Of a stretch of 64,000 nt of DNA, positions 44,281 through 54,986 are shown piece after piece. The position numbers and the translations under genes were made by a program. This stretch comes from Rhizomys pruinosus (taxonomy: Eukaryota; Chordata; Mammalia; Rodentia; Spalacidae), in the NCBI GenBank assembly GCA_009823505.1, contig VZQC01006589.1, positions 4,998,726-5,062,725 on the forward strand, read 5' to 3'. Every line of letters starts with the position of its first letter. Position 1 is the stretch's first letter. The notes below the pieces were generated by a model. The model had not been told where the DNA came from. It did not search any database and saw only the letters and a list, made by a program, of their open reading frames with translations.

Positions 44281-44570
44281 TTTTAATTTTGTAAGAATTC
44301 TCCACACTGCTTTCCATAGGTGTTCCACGAGTTTGCAATCCCTCCAGCAGTGAATGAGCATTCCCCTTTCCCCACACCTCTTCAGTTTTTGGTATCCTTT
44401 GTTCTCTTGATCTTAGTTGGTCTGACTTGTGTAAGATGAAGTTTTAAAGTGGTTTTGATTCACATTAAACTAACAATGTCGAACACTTTTAAAGACGTTT
44501 CTTAGCCATCTTTAGCTCTTCTTTTTAGAACTCTCTAATCATATCCATAGCCCATTTTTTATATAAAATA

Positions 44571-45712
44571 TTTTTATTGATGTTTTGTATATTTCATATA
44601 TCACTTCTCAGTCCAATATAGACACATTCACCTTTCCATGCCCCCCCATCAGACCCCAATTCATGCATTCTGCCATACATGCCTTGCATCTTTTTCTCAG
44701 TCTTTTTAAAGTTTTTCTCTGCAGAGGTTTATTGTTTCGGCAGAAGTTAACTGTTTCAGTCAGTTCTTTGGCCCAGTCCTTTTGTCACTGTTGTTCCCTC
44801 CCATTTGTATTGTTCTAAAATATGCCTATATCTATGTCACATATATACCAAAATGATGACCTCTGAAAATAAACTGTATGTTAATTCCAAAATATGTTTA
44901 GGAATTCACATTTTTCTTTTTAATTTTATATTGCTCTAAAATATGAATACATACCCTCCACCCGTATACTGCAATTACAAAGTCTAAAAAGAAATGGTAA
45001 GTTAATTCTAGAGGCTGATAAGGGATTCATTGTAACAGCAGAGTTTCTTTCAGATAAAAAGTAATATCACATTAACGTTGCTCAGCTTGCCTTTTAACTA
45101 GGGATTTGGTGCTGGTATCCACAAATGAGGGGCTCATTTGTTTTTCTGGGGCAGTGTTACTTCACTTAGCATAATGGTTTGAGTTCTATCCATTTACCTG
45201 CAAAGTCCATGATGTCACCTTTCTTTACCACTACATAGATTTCCATTGCGTAGATGTACCACATTTTCTCTATCCCATAGCCCATCTGTTAATTGGGTCA
45301 TTTATTTTCTTGATTTTTTTTTGAGTTCTTTATATGTTCTGGATGTTAAACCTCTGTTAGATGTGATGCTGGTGAAGATTTTCTCAGTGTGTGGCTTTTC
45401 TCCTCACTTCCTTGATTGTTTCTTTTGTTATACAGAACCTTTTAGTTTAATGAGGTCTCACTTCCTTGATTGTTTCTTTTGTTATACAGAACCTTTTAGT
45501 TTAATGAGGTCTGGGTTGTTGATTGCTGATGTCTATCTGTTTATTCTTTGTTTGGTTGACCTGTCTAATGGACACAGTGGGGTACTGAAGTCCCTTACTA
45601 ATACTGAGTTGAGGTTGATCTGTGTCTTAAAGTCCCAGAGTACCGTTTTTATAAAACTGGATATACTAGAGTTTGGTGCATATATGTTTGGTTCATATAT
45701 GCAGATATTACA
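44571..45712 (-). mobile_element. Second L1, minus strand, rearranged
   Basis: Antisense 3' UTR (TTTCAGTCAGTTCTTTGGCC, about 44754), ORF2 end (AGATGTACCACATTTTCTC, about 45252), then endonuclease-region sequence (GGGGTACTGAAGTCCC, about 45580). The RT region is absent between these parts. Confidence 0.75.
45403..45510 (+). repeat. Perfect 54-bp tandem duplication
   Basis: The unit starting CTCACTTCCTTGATTG and ending TTTAATGAGGT is present at 45403-45456 and again at 45457-45510 without a difference. Confidence 0.97.
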
Positions 45713-46530
45713 ATATGAAAGTCAGAAGAGCCTGGATCAAAGTATTCCCAGTTCTAAATGACCAGATATGCCAACCCAGAATACTTTACCCAGCAAAATG
45801 CCTATTATAGTTTAAGGGGAAAGAAAAATCTTCCACAACATGATTAGGCTGAAAGAATTAGCATCTATAATTGAACCCCTACACACAGAATGAGGGGCAG
45901 AGAGAAAGTGAGTGCACCTCTCAATTCTCACCAGTAATGCTTCCTCACACAATAGAGAGTGAAGCAAATAGAAGGCCACGACTAGTCAACATCCAAAGAA
46001 TGGGAGCCCCTAGAGTGTGTATTCCCGGGATGGGGCCCCTATGTTAAACCTCACCTACCCACAGCTCAAGGATTGTTGTGGAAGAGGGAAAAGATTGTAA
46101 GGGTGGAAAGATTGTAAGAGCCAGGGCTGGTGCATGAACATAGAGAAGCAGTGACTTACAATTGACTGTAAACTTTCACATGTAAACCTGTGGCAACATA
46201 GGCATCGGACATGGGACCCATGCCCACAGGGACAAGGTCTCAAAGCAGAGCAAGTGAAAAGGGTGGAGGACCGACTCTGGACTGAAAACTATAAGAGGCT
46301 GATGGTTGGGCGAGGAAGAACATGCCTTACCTAGGATTCCTAGATATGCTGACTAGACTCCAGAGGATCTATTTGCACAAAAGGACATCTGGGTTTGAGG
46401 GGGTTGACTGGATAGGGCTTAGCCTGGATGTTGTCATGCATGAGTTCTGATGGGATTCTGGGCCATGAAAGGGACTGGATTTTATTGGGAACCATTGTAT
46501 GAATTGTATAAATGGTCAATAAAAAAGAAA
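45713..46530 (+). mobile_element. L1, plus strand, ORF1 end joined to 3' UTR
   Basis: GCCAACCCAGAATACTTTAC and AAAAATCTTCCACAACATG are the 3' end of L1 ORF1 in sense. From about 45865 the sequence is L1 3' UTR (GGACATCTGGGTTTGAGG, about 46383), ending in CAATAAAAAAG. No ORF2 lies between. Confidence 0.72.
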
Positions 46531-46537
46531 AAATCAT

Positions 46538-46765
46538 GGGGCTGCAGAGATGGCTCAGCAGTAAGAGCTCTGGCTGCTCTGACAGAGGACCCAGGTTTGA
46601 TTCCCAGCACCCACATGGTGGCAAACTCCCATCTATAATTCCAGTTCCATAAGATCCAATGCCTTCTCACCTCTGCAGGCATTGCAGGACATAGTTTCAC
46701 TTAGAGACATGCAACCAATAAACTCATACATGTAAAATAAAATAATAAATAATAATAATAAAAAT
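46538..46765 (+). repeat. B2 SINE, older
   Basis: GGGGCTGCAGAGATGGCTCA to a tail of AATAATAATAAAAATG. Confidence 0.93.
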
Positions 46766-46985
46766 GAAATCACATTTATGGGCCTATTAAGCAAGGCCAC
46801 CCAATCTCAGAAAGGAAAAACAAAGTACGGATGCATGTTCTCTCCACTATGTGGATCCTAGATTATAATATATAGGTGGAAACAGATACAGGTGTGGATA
46901 TAGTATAAAATTTAGAAAGCTGAATATGAAAGAATATTAGGTGATGAGGAAGGGTCATACAGAGTCATGAGAGAAGATATAAGGC
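46766..46985 (+). mobile_element. L1 3' UTR fragment
   Basis: CCCAATCTCAGAAAGG, GTTCTCTCCACTATGTGG and GGTGATGAGGAAGGG resemble the sequence just after ORF2 in old rodent L1s. Confidence 0.55.
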
Positions 46986-46994
46986 TTATTGTTT

Positions 46995-47400
46995 TTCCTT
47001 GAGATCTTAGTAAAAAGACAAAAAGAAAAAAGAGTCAGCACTGTTGTTTGGCCTGTCTTCAATTCTTACTCGCAAGTGCATCTACTCTGTGGCTGCCACT
47101 ACTTTGCCATTCTTCAAAGGCATAAGACACAGCTTTTTAACCTTCCAATATGGACTGAAGACTCATGTTTCTCCAAGAATCCTCCAAACCTTCAATGCCA
47201 CATGAGGACTACTGAGATACCCAGCTTGTGGACTAAACAGTCTATATTTCAGAGTATAGACTGCAATCATTGGACTACCAGGGCTGCATCATGGAAGCCA
47301 GTACAAGGGTATCAAGATAGGATGTGTGTTTACTGGACTTCATTTAGCAAACATTTTATTGCTTAATATAGTACATATAATAGCATATTACTGATGTTTA
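46995..47400 (+). repeat. Repeat-like block, family unclear
   Basis: GTTTGGCCTGTCTTCAATTC, ACTCGCAAGTGCATCTACTC, CTTGTGGACTAAACAG and TTGGACTACCAGGGCTGCAT are phrases I associate with a common rodent LTR-type repeat. A 125-codon frame (46989-47366) lies in it and is probably accidental. Confidence 0.4.
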
Positions 47401-47769
47401 AAAAAAAACCAACAGTTAAGTAAACAACCAAAACAACATATTTAATATTGATGATCCATCTTTCAGGGTGCCAAAGATTATTATGACATAGAAAATTTTA
47501 TATCTTTTGCATTCAAACCTAAATTTACAAGAGTCTAGCACTGTCTTCAGCTGCAGTGAGTTCAAAGTCATAGCTATAAAAGAGGGAAGAACACAAATTT
47601 CAGAGAGCTCAACATTTCAGATAACAGAGGTGATTTTTCCAAGTTATTCACCTTGGGATGAGAGACATTACACAAAGCAAAGTGAGAACTTATAGCATGA
47701 AACTTCCTCAGCTCAAAGAGTTCATGATTCTAAGCTATTCTGAAACCAGTCCAAATCTTGTTTAACTTT
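47401..47769. other. Unassigned sequence
   Basis: No recognised repeat, exon or regulatory motif. Confidence 0.5.
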
Positions 47770-47970
47770 TTAAAATATTTATTGATTTTTTATGTGACTA
47801 TCCATTATCAGTTGTTCGGAGTTTCTGTATCGAGCTGATTTCTGTCCGCATTTTTCCGCCCAACCCACCCATCCCAGATATGCTGGATTTCTGCCATAGC
47901 TGTCTGCATCTTTCTCTAAGTCCTTTTTTAATATGCTTGGGAAATCACATTTTCCTCCATTACTTTTATA
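47770..47970 (-). mobile_element. L1 3' end, minus strand
   Basis: CCAACCCACCCATCCCAG and CATCTTTCTCTAAGTCC are the antisense version of the 3' UTR found in sense at 48.02-48.22 kb. Confidence 0.65.
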
Positions 47971-47975
47971 TTGTT

Positions 47976-47978
47976 TAT

Positions 47979-48015
<37 letters not shown>
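47976..48015 (+). repeat. (AT)n microsatellite
   Basis: About 18 AT units between two opposed L1 3' ends. Confidence 0.95.
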
Positions 48016-48017
<2 letters not shown>

Positions 48018-48018
<1 letters not shown>

Positions 48019-48230
48019 CAAGTTAGAGAGAACAACAACAACAAAATAACTGGAAAAAACTCTGGAAAGACTCAGAAAAAGATGCAACACATATATGGGA
48101 GAGTGCAGGATCTCAGGTGGGGTTGGCGTCATGGAAAGGGAAGTGACTCTACATTCAATTGAGAAATGATGTATGAGGTATGAAAAAAGTTTAATAAAAA
48201 AATTTAAAAAAGAAAGAAGAAAATTAAAAA
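48018..48230 (+). mobile_element. L1 3' end, plus strand
   Basis: AAAGACTCAGAAAAAGATGC, GTGCAGGATCTCAGGTGGGG and an AATAAAAAAATTT tail. It is the sense counterpart of 47770-47970. Confidence 0.7.
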
Positions 48231-48378
48231 AAAACTCATTGTTTTTAAGTTTTAAATGTTACTTATTTTTTTGTGTGGTGGATAAGTGGATAAAACTGTA
48301 ACTAAAGGTATAAACCTTCCTATTGATTATTCTAACTGCATTGAAGTTCACTGATAAACAGAGAGCTTGGGACTGGAT

Positions 48379-48534
48379 TTTTTTTGGGGGGGGTCTTTTT
48401 GAGACAGGGTCTGCCTGTAGCCCCAGCTGTCCTGGAACTCACTCTGTAGACCAGGCTGGCCTTGAACTCACAAAGATCCACCTGCTTCTGCCTCCCAAGT
48501 GCTAGGATTAAAGGCGTGTGCCACCATGCCTGGC
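48379..48534 (-). repeat. B1 SINE with 10-bp target duplication
   Basis: Near-consensus antisense B1 with a T/G-rich tail. GGGACTGGAT stands at 48369-48378 and 48535-48544. Confidence 0.96.
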
Positions 48535-48674
48535 GGGACTGGATATTTATTAAGTAGCTATGTTACTTTAGCTGTGTGACATTATTTGTGAGTTCATTGC
48601 AGTAAAATTATTTTTATATTATAATAATGATACAACCTTCCTGCAGAATTCTAGAAAATAAAATAACTCTTCTA

Positions 48675-48861
48675 AATTTTATGTGTATGAGTGTATTGTC
48701 TACATATGTATAAGTGCACCTTTGCCATGCAATGACTACTGAGGTCAGAATATGGTATCGGATCCATGGTTGTCAGCCACCATATGGGTGCTGGGAATCG
48801 AACCCTGGTCTTCTGCAAGAGCAGTCAGTGCTTTTAATTCCTGAGCCATTTCTCCAACCCC
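48675..48861 (-). repeat. B2 SINE, older
   Basis: TTATGTGTATGAGTGTATTG to GAGCCATTTCTCCAACCCC, antisense, with part of the core deleted. Confidence 0.9.
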
Positions 48862-48994
48862 AAGTTTCCCCTTTCAAATAGGAAAGACATAGACTAATCT
48901 AAAAAAAAATGCAATAAAGGTCAAGGAAATATTAAGTGGATTTTATGTTAATTAAAATGAATAATGAGCCCCCACACACAAAGCTACAGTTATG

Positions 48995-49062
48995 TAGCAT
49001 GCCTCAGTGATTAAGCACTTTCCTAGCATGTATGAAAGCTTGGGTTCCATTTCTAGAACCCG
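48995..49062 (+). repeat. ID/B4-type SINE fragment
   Basis: CTCAGTGATTAAGCACTTTC and CTTGGGTTCCATTTCTAGAA resemble an ID promoter region. Confidence 0.55.
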
Positions 49063-50172
49063 GGGAGCAGCACGGAATGCTGTTAAGCTGATTCCCCAAG
49101 ACCCATGTCTCATTTTCTCAGACTCAGTACCCACCTTAGCTTCTGCCACATATTAGCTACTCATTTTAACATTTGAAGGGAATATTCTTGAAGGTAAATG
49201 TCCCAGTTATTCTGAATTACAAATGTCAACATTATTCTTCTAATAACATTCTTTAGAGACGTACCTGGGGACACAAACAGCAAGGGAACAATTTCTTTAG
49301 CAAAACAGTGAGCATGATAAGTAATCAAGTGGCTCAAATTGAAATTCCCTCTCCGGTACTCCATCACTGTGTAACTTTGTGTAAGGCTCTCACTTTTCAT
49401 TGGAGTGGTCCTCTTGTCTCAGCATCTGAAGTGCTGAGATTTAGGAATCAACCACTAAGCCCAGCTTGATTATCTCTTTTTCTCCAAATACTATTTGCTT
49501 CCATTTTACCAAAACCCATTTTAGTATCATCTAGTGACTCAAGTGACAGGAAGTTGAAAAATCAAGAACAAACAACTTCAGATGGCAGAACTCCAGCGGC
49601 AGGGAAGACATTTCAGAGAATTCAGAACAGAGCCAGCAATCAGACAGACTAGCACTCTCATCTGTTGTGAGAGAACCTATTTGCATTCTGATGCTATTAA
49701 TGCAAAGACTTGTAAGTAGTCGAAGTACTGAGATTAAGTGACTGCTGACTGCTCATCTCTAAATGGGACATATCTATATCACCCTTTGGGGGAGAACTGA
49801 TGGAAAGAGTGTAAGAGCTGGAAGAAACAGAGTGTTGGGAAACGCTGTCTTCTAGACATCCCATGGCTGTTGCACCCATGAACTTAGAATAGCAGTGTCT
49901 CCCTGCACAGGACTGGGTTCATCAACCATCCATTGTATGTGCAAGAAGGACTCATAAGGTTCACTGATGGTCTGTCATACAGCTTTCCTGTAGAATCCTA
50001 AAAGGTAATCAAATTCTCTTCAGGGATTCCCTCTTTTGCTCCTTAGGAGTTTTAGGTAGTTAATTTAGGAGTAGTCTATTCTTCAGTGGTGTGGCCACTG
50101 GTAAATTGCCTTTGGTCAAGCAAATAATCACCAGTTATGCTCATGCAAGCAACCCTAAATAAATGCAGCAGG
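49063..50172. other. Unassigned sequence
   Basis: No recognised repeat apart from a possible B1 trace at about 49412-49468. No conserved exon is visible. Confidence 0.45.
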
Positions 50173-50270
50173 ACACAGACACAGACACACAACACACACA
50201 CACAGACACACAACACACAGACACAGACACAGACAGACACAACACACACACACACACACACACACTTACA
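50173..50270 (+). repeat. (CA)n-rich complex microsatellite
   Basis: CACAGACACA and AACACACACA units alternate, ending in an uninterrupted run of about 11 CA. Confidence 0.95.
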
Positions 50271-50297
50271 CTTTCTCAAGACATGCAAGTAGGATTT

Positions 50298-50519
50298 TTT
50301 TATTTATTATTTTTTTATGTGTATGAATGTACTGTCTGCATGTAGGTTGGTGCACCCGTGTCCTGCAATGCCGCGGAGGTCAGAAGAGGGTGTCGGATTC
50401 CCCTGGAACTGGAGTTAAAGATGGTTCTTAGCCGTCATGTGGGTGCCGGGAATCAAACCTGGGTCCTCTGCAAGAGCAGTTGGTGCTCTTAACTGCTGAG
50501 CCACCTCTCCAGCCCCTGG
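50298..50519 (-). repeat. B2 SINE (short form), likely recent
   Basis: Near-consensus antisense B2. AAGTAGGATTT is present at 50287-50297 and 50520-50530. Confidence 0.96.
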
Positions 50520-50646
50520 AAGTAGGATTTATTAGGAAGGAGAAGTGAGGTTTTGTGGGACAGTGAGGGACTAAGAGAAGACAGTGAAAGAGGATTATGA
50601 TTGGAGTATATTATATATATAATATACTCCATATAATATATATAAT

Positions 50647-50647
50647 N
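50647..50647. other. Unresolved base (N) in AT repeat
   Basis: It lies at the end of a palindromic TATATAATATA-type run (about 50609-50646), a difficult sequence to read. Confidence 0.8.
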
Positions 50648-50649
50648 AT

Positions 50650-50796
50650 CTTAGTGGGTAATGGCACCTGCTGTCAAGCCTGAAGGCCTGAGTTTGAACC
50701 CTGCACCCAATACCATGGAAGTAGAGAACCAATTCCATGTGTTGTCCTTTGACCTCCACACATGTGCTATAGCACACTGGTGCCCAAACACAATTC
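50650..50796 (+). repeat. B3-type SINE, 5' end missing
   Basis: GGGTAATGGCACCTGCTGTC, AAGCCTGAAGGCCTGAG and TGTCCTTTGACCTCCACACA. The expected head ends at the N, so part may have been lost in assembly. Confidence 0.75.
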
Positions 50797-50850
50797 AACC
50801 AACCAACCAACCAACCAACCAACCAACCAACCAACCAACCAACCAACCAA
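50797..50850 (+). repeat. (AACC)n microsatellite
   Basis: About 13 perfect AACC units, in the position of the SINE tail. Confidence 0.97.
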
Positions 50851-51128
50851 TTTAGGCAACAGCTTACAGGGCCCTGGCCCATGCTCTGTAAGTTTGCCTG
50901 TTTTTTGTGAATTACTCAGAAAGGCTAACTTTTCCTTCTCTTCTTCCTATCTCAGGTCCACCCTGCTTTCTCTGACATGCAGGACTTCCTTACTTTCTCT
51001 AAAGCCAGCCTTTGGGCCACATGACTGCTGCCACCACAAGGCTACCTCAGGGCAGGCATGGCTTTTTTCCTTCTCTTTTCCATTCTCTCCCGAGTAACTG
51101 TTGAGATTTACAGCTTGCTCTGGAGTCT
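50851..51128. other. Unassigned sequence between microsatellites
   Basis: No element recognised. Frames here extend from the adjacent simple repeats and are not genes. Confidence 0.5.
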
Positions 51129-51204
51129 GCCTTCCTTCCTTCCTTCCTTCCTTCCTTCCTTCCTTCCTTCCTTCCTTCCTTCCTTCCTTCCTTCCTTCCT
51201 TCCC
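51129..51204 (+). repeat. (TTCC)n microsatellite
   Basis: About 19 perfect TTCC units. Confidence 0.97.
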
Positions 51205-51590
51205 TTTCTTCTTTATCTCTTTCACACTATGTTCTCCTTACTTATTTTCTCTGGTTATTCTATACGATATGGAAAAGGAGGTACTGAAGTGACCCCTTAT
51301 TGGAATTCTGTCCCACTGTGTCAATTATCACCTCAAGAATTTAGGAACTCTTAAGTAAATTTTATGTTTGGTGTGTAGCTCTGGAGGGAATATCAGATGT
51401 CAGCCATTGGGTTCGGTCCCGAGTATTTCACCCCCACCCCAAGGATCAGTGGAATATTTTGTCACCATATTGTTTTCAATCCTTAAACTACAGTAATAGT
51501 GTGGACTCTGACCTTAAATTTGCCTCTCCTTATAATTAAAAGGATTCGAAATATTAAAATATGTAGGAAGCTTTCTTTTTATGCAGACAC
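51205..51590. other. Unassigned sequence
   Basis: No element recognised between the microsatellite and the solo LTR. Confidence 0.5.
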
Positions 51591-52188
51591 TGTGGGGAGC
51601 TGGCCTCTCGGCACAGAGACCAACTGGCTACTTCCCATAGCCCAACCTAAGTGGTAACTCCAACTTAGGCTTTTAGCCTGGACCCACGAGACATGTGTTC
51701 CACTCTTGGCCATGACTTCTCACCTGCCCAGGGCCTGGACAGGAATTTCAGGCTGATGGCTGATCGCCTCCCTTCAGCCAATATCCACACAACACCAGCT
51801 ACCCAGATTGGTGATCTGCAAAGGAATCTCTTTCCAACCCACTGGCCAACCAAACGAAATGCAGGCCTACTTTAGCCTGTATGTGCACAATATTTAATAA
51901 AAAATAATGGCCGGGGATTCCGTGATGATGTTACTATGAAATTCAAATTTACTTGTTGCCACAGCTTGCTTTTATAAACCAAATGATGTCAGTTCCCAGG
52001 ACCAATCACAAGCCCCCCAACTCCGTGCCACTGCACACCTTGCTCCACCCAGTATCATGTACCTAGGCCATGCTGATTGCTCCTCCTTGGGGCGGAGCCA
52101 GACTCTTGGCCATGCAGTGCCCTGAGGCACGGCAGCTGGAAAACTAGCCTGCAATTCAAGCTGGGTTTCTCTACAAAAATACTCCACA
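51591..52188 (-). mobile_element. Solo LTR, probably class II ERV
   Basis: Read on the minus strand it begins TGTGGAGTATTT and ends CCAGCTCCCCACA, so the ends are inverted repeats. Inside, in order, are GC-box-like CTCCGCCCC, a CCAAT-type TGATTGGTCC, and TTTATAAA about 30 bp further on. The likely transcription start and an ATTAAA-type processing signal follow. The length is about 598 bp. No internal retroviral sequence or second LTR is visible nearby, so this is a solo LTR. The flanks (AGACAC and AAAGTT) show no target duplication. Confidence 0.72.
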
Positions 52189-52539
52189 AAAGTTTGCTTA
52201 TTTTCCTTTAAGTACAGATGTTACTATTTACTTACTGTTCTGCATAATCTCCTTTGTACTATTGCTATGTAAGATGATGTTAAAAGAATTTTATCAAATA
52301 CGTTGGAAGTATTAGAAAAGGCAGCTGCTTAATTTATGCATCTTTAGAAGTTTTAAAGAAATTGACTCCTTGACTGTGAGAGTTGGAAACTCTGCAACTA
52401 TATGTCCATATTTTAGCAATAAAGTAGGAGCTGAGAATACAGGAAAAAAAGAACTTAGTAGTTCTGATTTGGGAGTGCATGTTTATAAAGGCTATATTTT
52501 GAAGTGAGTTAACTATTAATTTCATATAGTATGCTTTTA

Positions 52540-53420
52540 GTCCCTTGTAATAGATCTGACTTGAAGTATTCTCCTGATATTAGTGTAGGCACGTGTGCTC
52601 TCTGCTGGTTATTTTTGCATAGGATACTTTCCCATTATGCCATCTTCAACCTATAAACAATTCTATTAGATCTCAAATGAATCTCTGACAGACAGTATTA
52701 CAGTTGAACACTGTTGTTTATCTTGTTATTACAATCAGTCCTGCCAATCCCAGTCTTTTGATTGGTAAGATTAATTCATTTACATCTAAAGAAATTTCTG
52801 ATAAGAACACGCTTGCTATTTTTGTATACTTCCTGCATGCTTATTGTTTGGTCCCACGTCCACCTCTCCTCTATGTTTAGTTGGCTTTATGTAGAGATGC
52901 TCTTTCATTCCTTTTACATTTTCTTTCATATATAGCCAACACATTTTTCTTTGTTTTCTCATGGTAATTGCACATAATTCCCCAATGTTGTAGCAATTAG
53001 TTTAACTGTTGCCAAGAGTTTTATTCAAAATCTCTAATTTTTTACCCTGTCCCCAATTTTATGACACTAACACCCATTATTAAAAACATAATTTTTCATA
53101 CTTTTGCCTCAGAAAAACCTGTAGAAAATTAAAAGTAGAGTTATGAACCAAAATTACAATAATGTCTCTTTTTACATTTGTCTATGTAGATATTGGAGAA
53201 AAGTTTATTTTATTATGAACAAGTTAGTGTTTTGCCTCCTTTCACAGCAATTTCCACTTTTGTTTTAAGGAAAGTCTACTAACAACAAAGGCTTTTATTT
53301 TGTTTATCTGAGAGTATTCATCGGGTCATAGGTGTTCCTTTGCATTTTTTAATCAGTAATCCCTTTCCTCAAGCACCTATAAGCATAGAACTCCCCTGAC
53401 ATTTCCCTCAGTCTTTCCTG
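52540..53420 (-). mobile_element. Old L1 (L1M-like), minus strand, tentative
   Basis: TTTTGATTGGTAAGATTAAT and AGGCTTTTATTTTGTTTATC resemble antisense old L1 ORF2/3' sequence. It is very diverged and its borders are uncertain. Confidence 0.4.
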
Positions 53421-54729
53421 TTTCTTCTTGTACTTTTCCCTGGCCTGAGATCCAGTTGTTTTCAGCAGTCTGAATATATAACTGAGCTACAGAAAACAGT
53501 CCTATCAGCCTGGACATAGATTAGAACATTGTAAATCTGCTCCTTTCTTTTCTCTCTCTGTCACTGAAGAACTAGGGTTAGATAGCTGCTTCCTCTAACC
53601 ATACTGTGTAATTCCAGGGAAAATACAGAATAAAGGTGGTAATATACACCAACAAACATCATGTAATTTTCAATGTGGATTGTTTTTTACATTTGGGTGT
53701 TTAATTGGCTCCTGCATCAGAGATGCCCAGCACTCTGACACTGCATCACAATAGATTTTGCCATCTATAAAGGTCATTGTTGAGACCCTGCACTCAGGTA
53801 ACAAAAAAGGCAGCTCATGTTTTAAGTAAGTTTGTCATTTCTTTTTGTTGTGCCACATTCATAACTGTCCTTGGCTGCATGTGGCTCATGGGCCATAGCT
53901 GACCATGCATGGGGAACTTTGACTGATTTTCAAAGCTTGTCTATGATTAATTTAATCAGTTTCTGACTGCTTATATAATGTTCCTTTTGAAAAGTAGGTA
54001 CTAGATCTTCCCAATCCCTTACTTGGAGATAGGAAATTAGCCTGGTAGCAAAATGCTGGCCTAAAATGAATATAGACACTGTATTCAAATCCCAGGATTA
54101 AAAATTTTAGATCTCCATCTTAGTGACATCACTAGGAGGACTTTGTGATGTGTTTTGCATATTAATGAGAACATTGTTTGCTTTTGCAGATTTTAGAGCC
54201 CATAATTCTTCTCAGTGGAGTAATTTTGGGTGGTAAATGAAGTGACTTATGTACAGTAGTAGTAGCCCAGAGTTCTTTAAATGATTCTCTGCACTGTTAT
54301 CTCTGGGGTGAATAGAAAAGGTGGTGAGAACATTATTAACTCAGGACCAGAAGACAAGCTTTGCTTTTACTGCTACATGCTGTGTTCATTTATAAAACTA
54401 ACATGGTTAAGAGAATTTCAAAGCATTGGGGGAAAAAAAAAAACAGGAAAACCCTTTGGCTCACATCGTCATCTGAATTCTTCTAAGGAATGTTTTTCAT
54501 CCATGGAAAAATGTATAAAACCATTGCCTTTCATTATTACAATAGCAATATTCATGATCACATAAATTAACTATCACAGGATAAGGGTTCTCATTCTGAG
54601 AGAAATGAACATAGAATGGAATTTCTGAAGACATGCTTCTTAGATGAAGAGTACAAGAGGAAATGTAGTATGGCTAGATCTGAACATACTTGGCTTCAAC
54701 CCTAAAAGACTGCTTAACAGTACAAACTC
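53421..54729. other. Unassigned sequence
   Basis: Mostly unrecognised. CTGCATGTGGCTCATGGGCC (about 53875) resembles the end of an old hAT-type transposon. A 94-codon frame at 54281-54565 shows no domain. Confidence 0.4.
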
Positions 54730-54975
54730 GGGGCTGGAGAGATGGTCTAGCGGTTAAGAGCTCCCACCGCTCTTACACAGGACCTGGGTTCGATTCCCAG
54801 CACCCATATGGTGGCCGAGAACCATCTGAAACTCCAATTCCAGGAGAACTCCAGTTCCAGGGGAATCCGACACCCTCTTCTGACCTCGACAGCATTGTAC
54901 GACACGGGTGCACAAACCTGCGTGCAGACAGTACATTCATACACATAAAGAAATAAAAAAAAAATTTAAAAAAAG
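54730..54975 (+). repeat. B2 SINE (long form), likely recent
   Basis: Near-consensus B2. AGTACAAACTC is present at 54719-54729 and 54976-54986. Confidence 0.97.
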
Positions 54976-54986
54976 AGTACAAACTC

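Larger units (their letters stand above)
41830..44570 (-). mobile_element. L1, 3' portion, minus strand
   Basis: An old rodent L1 3' UTR (41830-about 43600, with GTCCCTGAGTCCTAGG) is followed by the antisense ORF2 end (CATCAGTTGAGGGACACTTAG, about 43757; TTCCATAGGTGTTCCACGAG, about 44313; CAATGTCGAACACTTTTAAA, about 44475). A B2 and a B1 interrupt it at 43919-44280. Confidence 0.78.

Noticed and set aside
46989..47366. 125-codon plus-strand frame as a gene
   Set aside because: It lies in sequence that reads like a dispersed rodent repeat, and has no domain or splice context.
48548..48600. MIR SINE
   Set aside because: TTACTTTAGCTGTGTGACAT resembles the MIR core, but the rest does not follow in order.
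50797..51204. CRISPR-like array
   Set aside because: The AACC and TTCC runs are simple tandem repeats without spacers, in a mammalian sequence.
53850..53925. hAT-type DNA transposon end
   Set aside because: CTGCATGTGGCTCATGGGCC is suggestive, but too little of the element can be recognised for a feature call.
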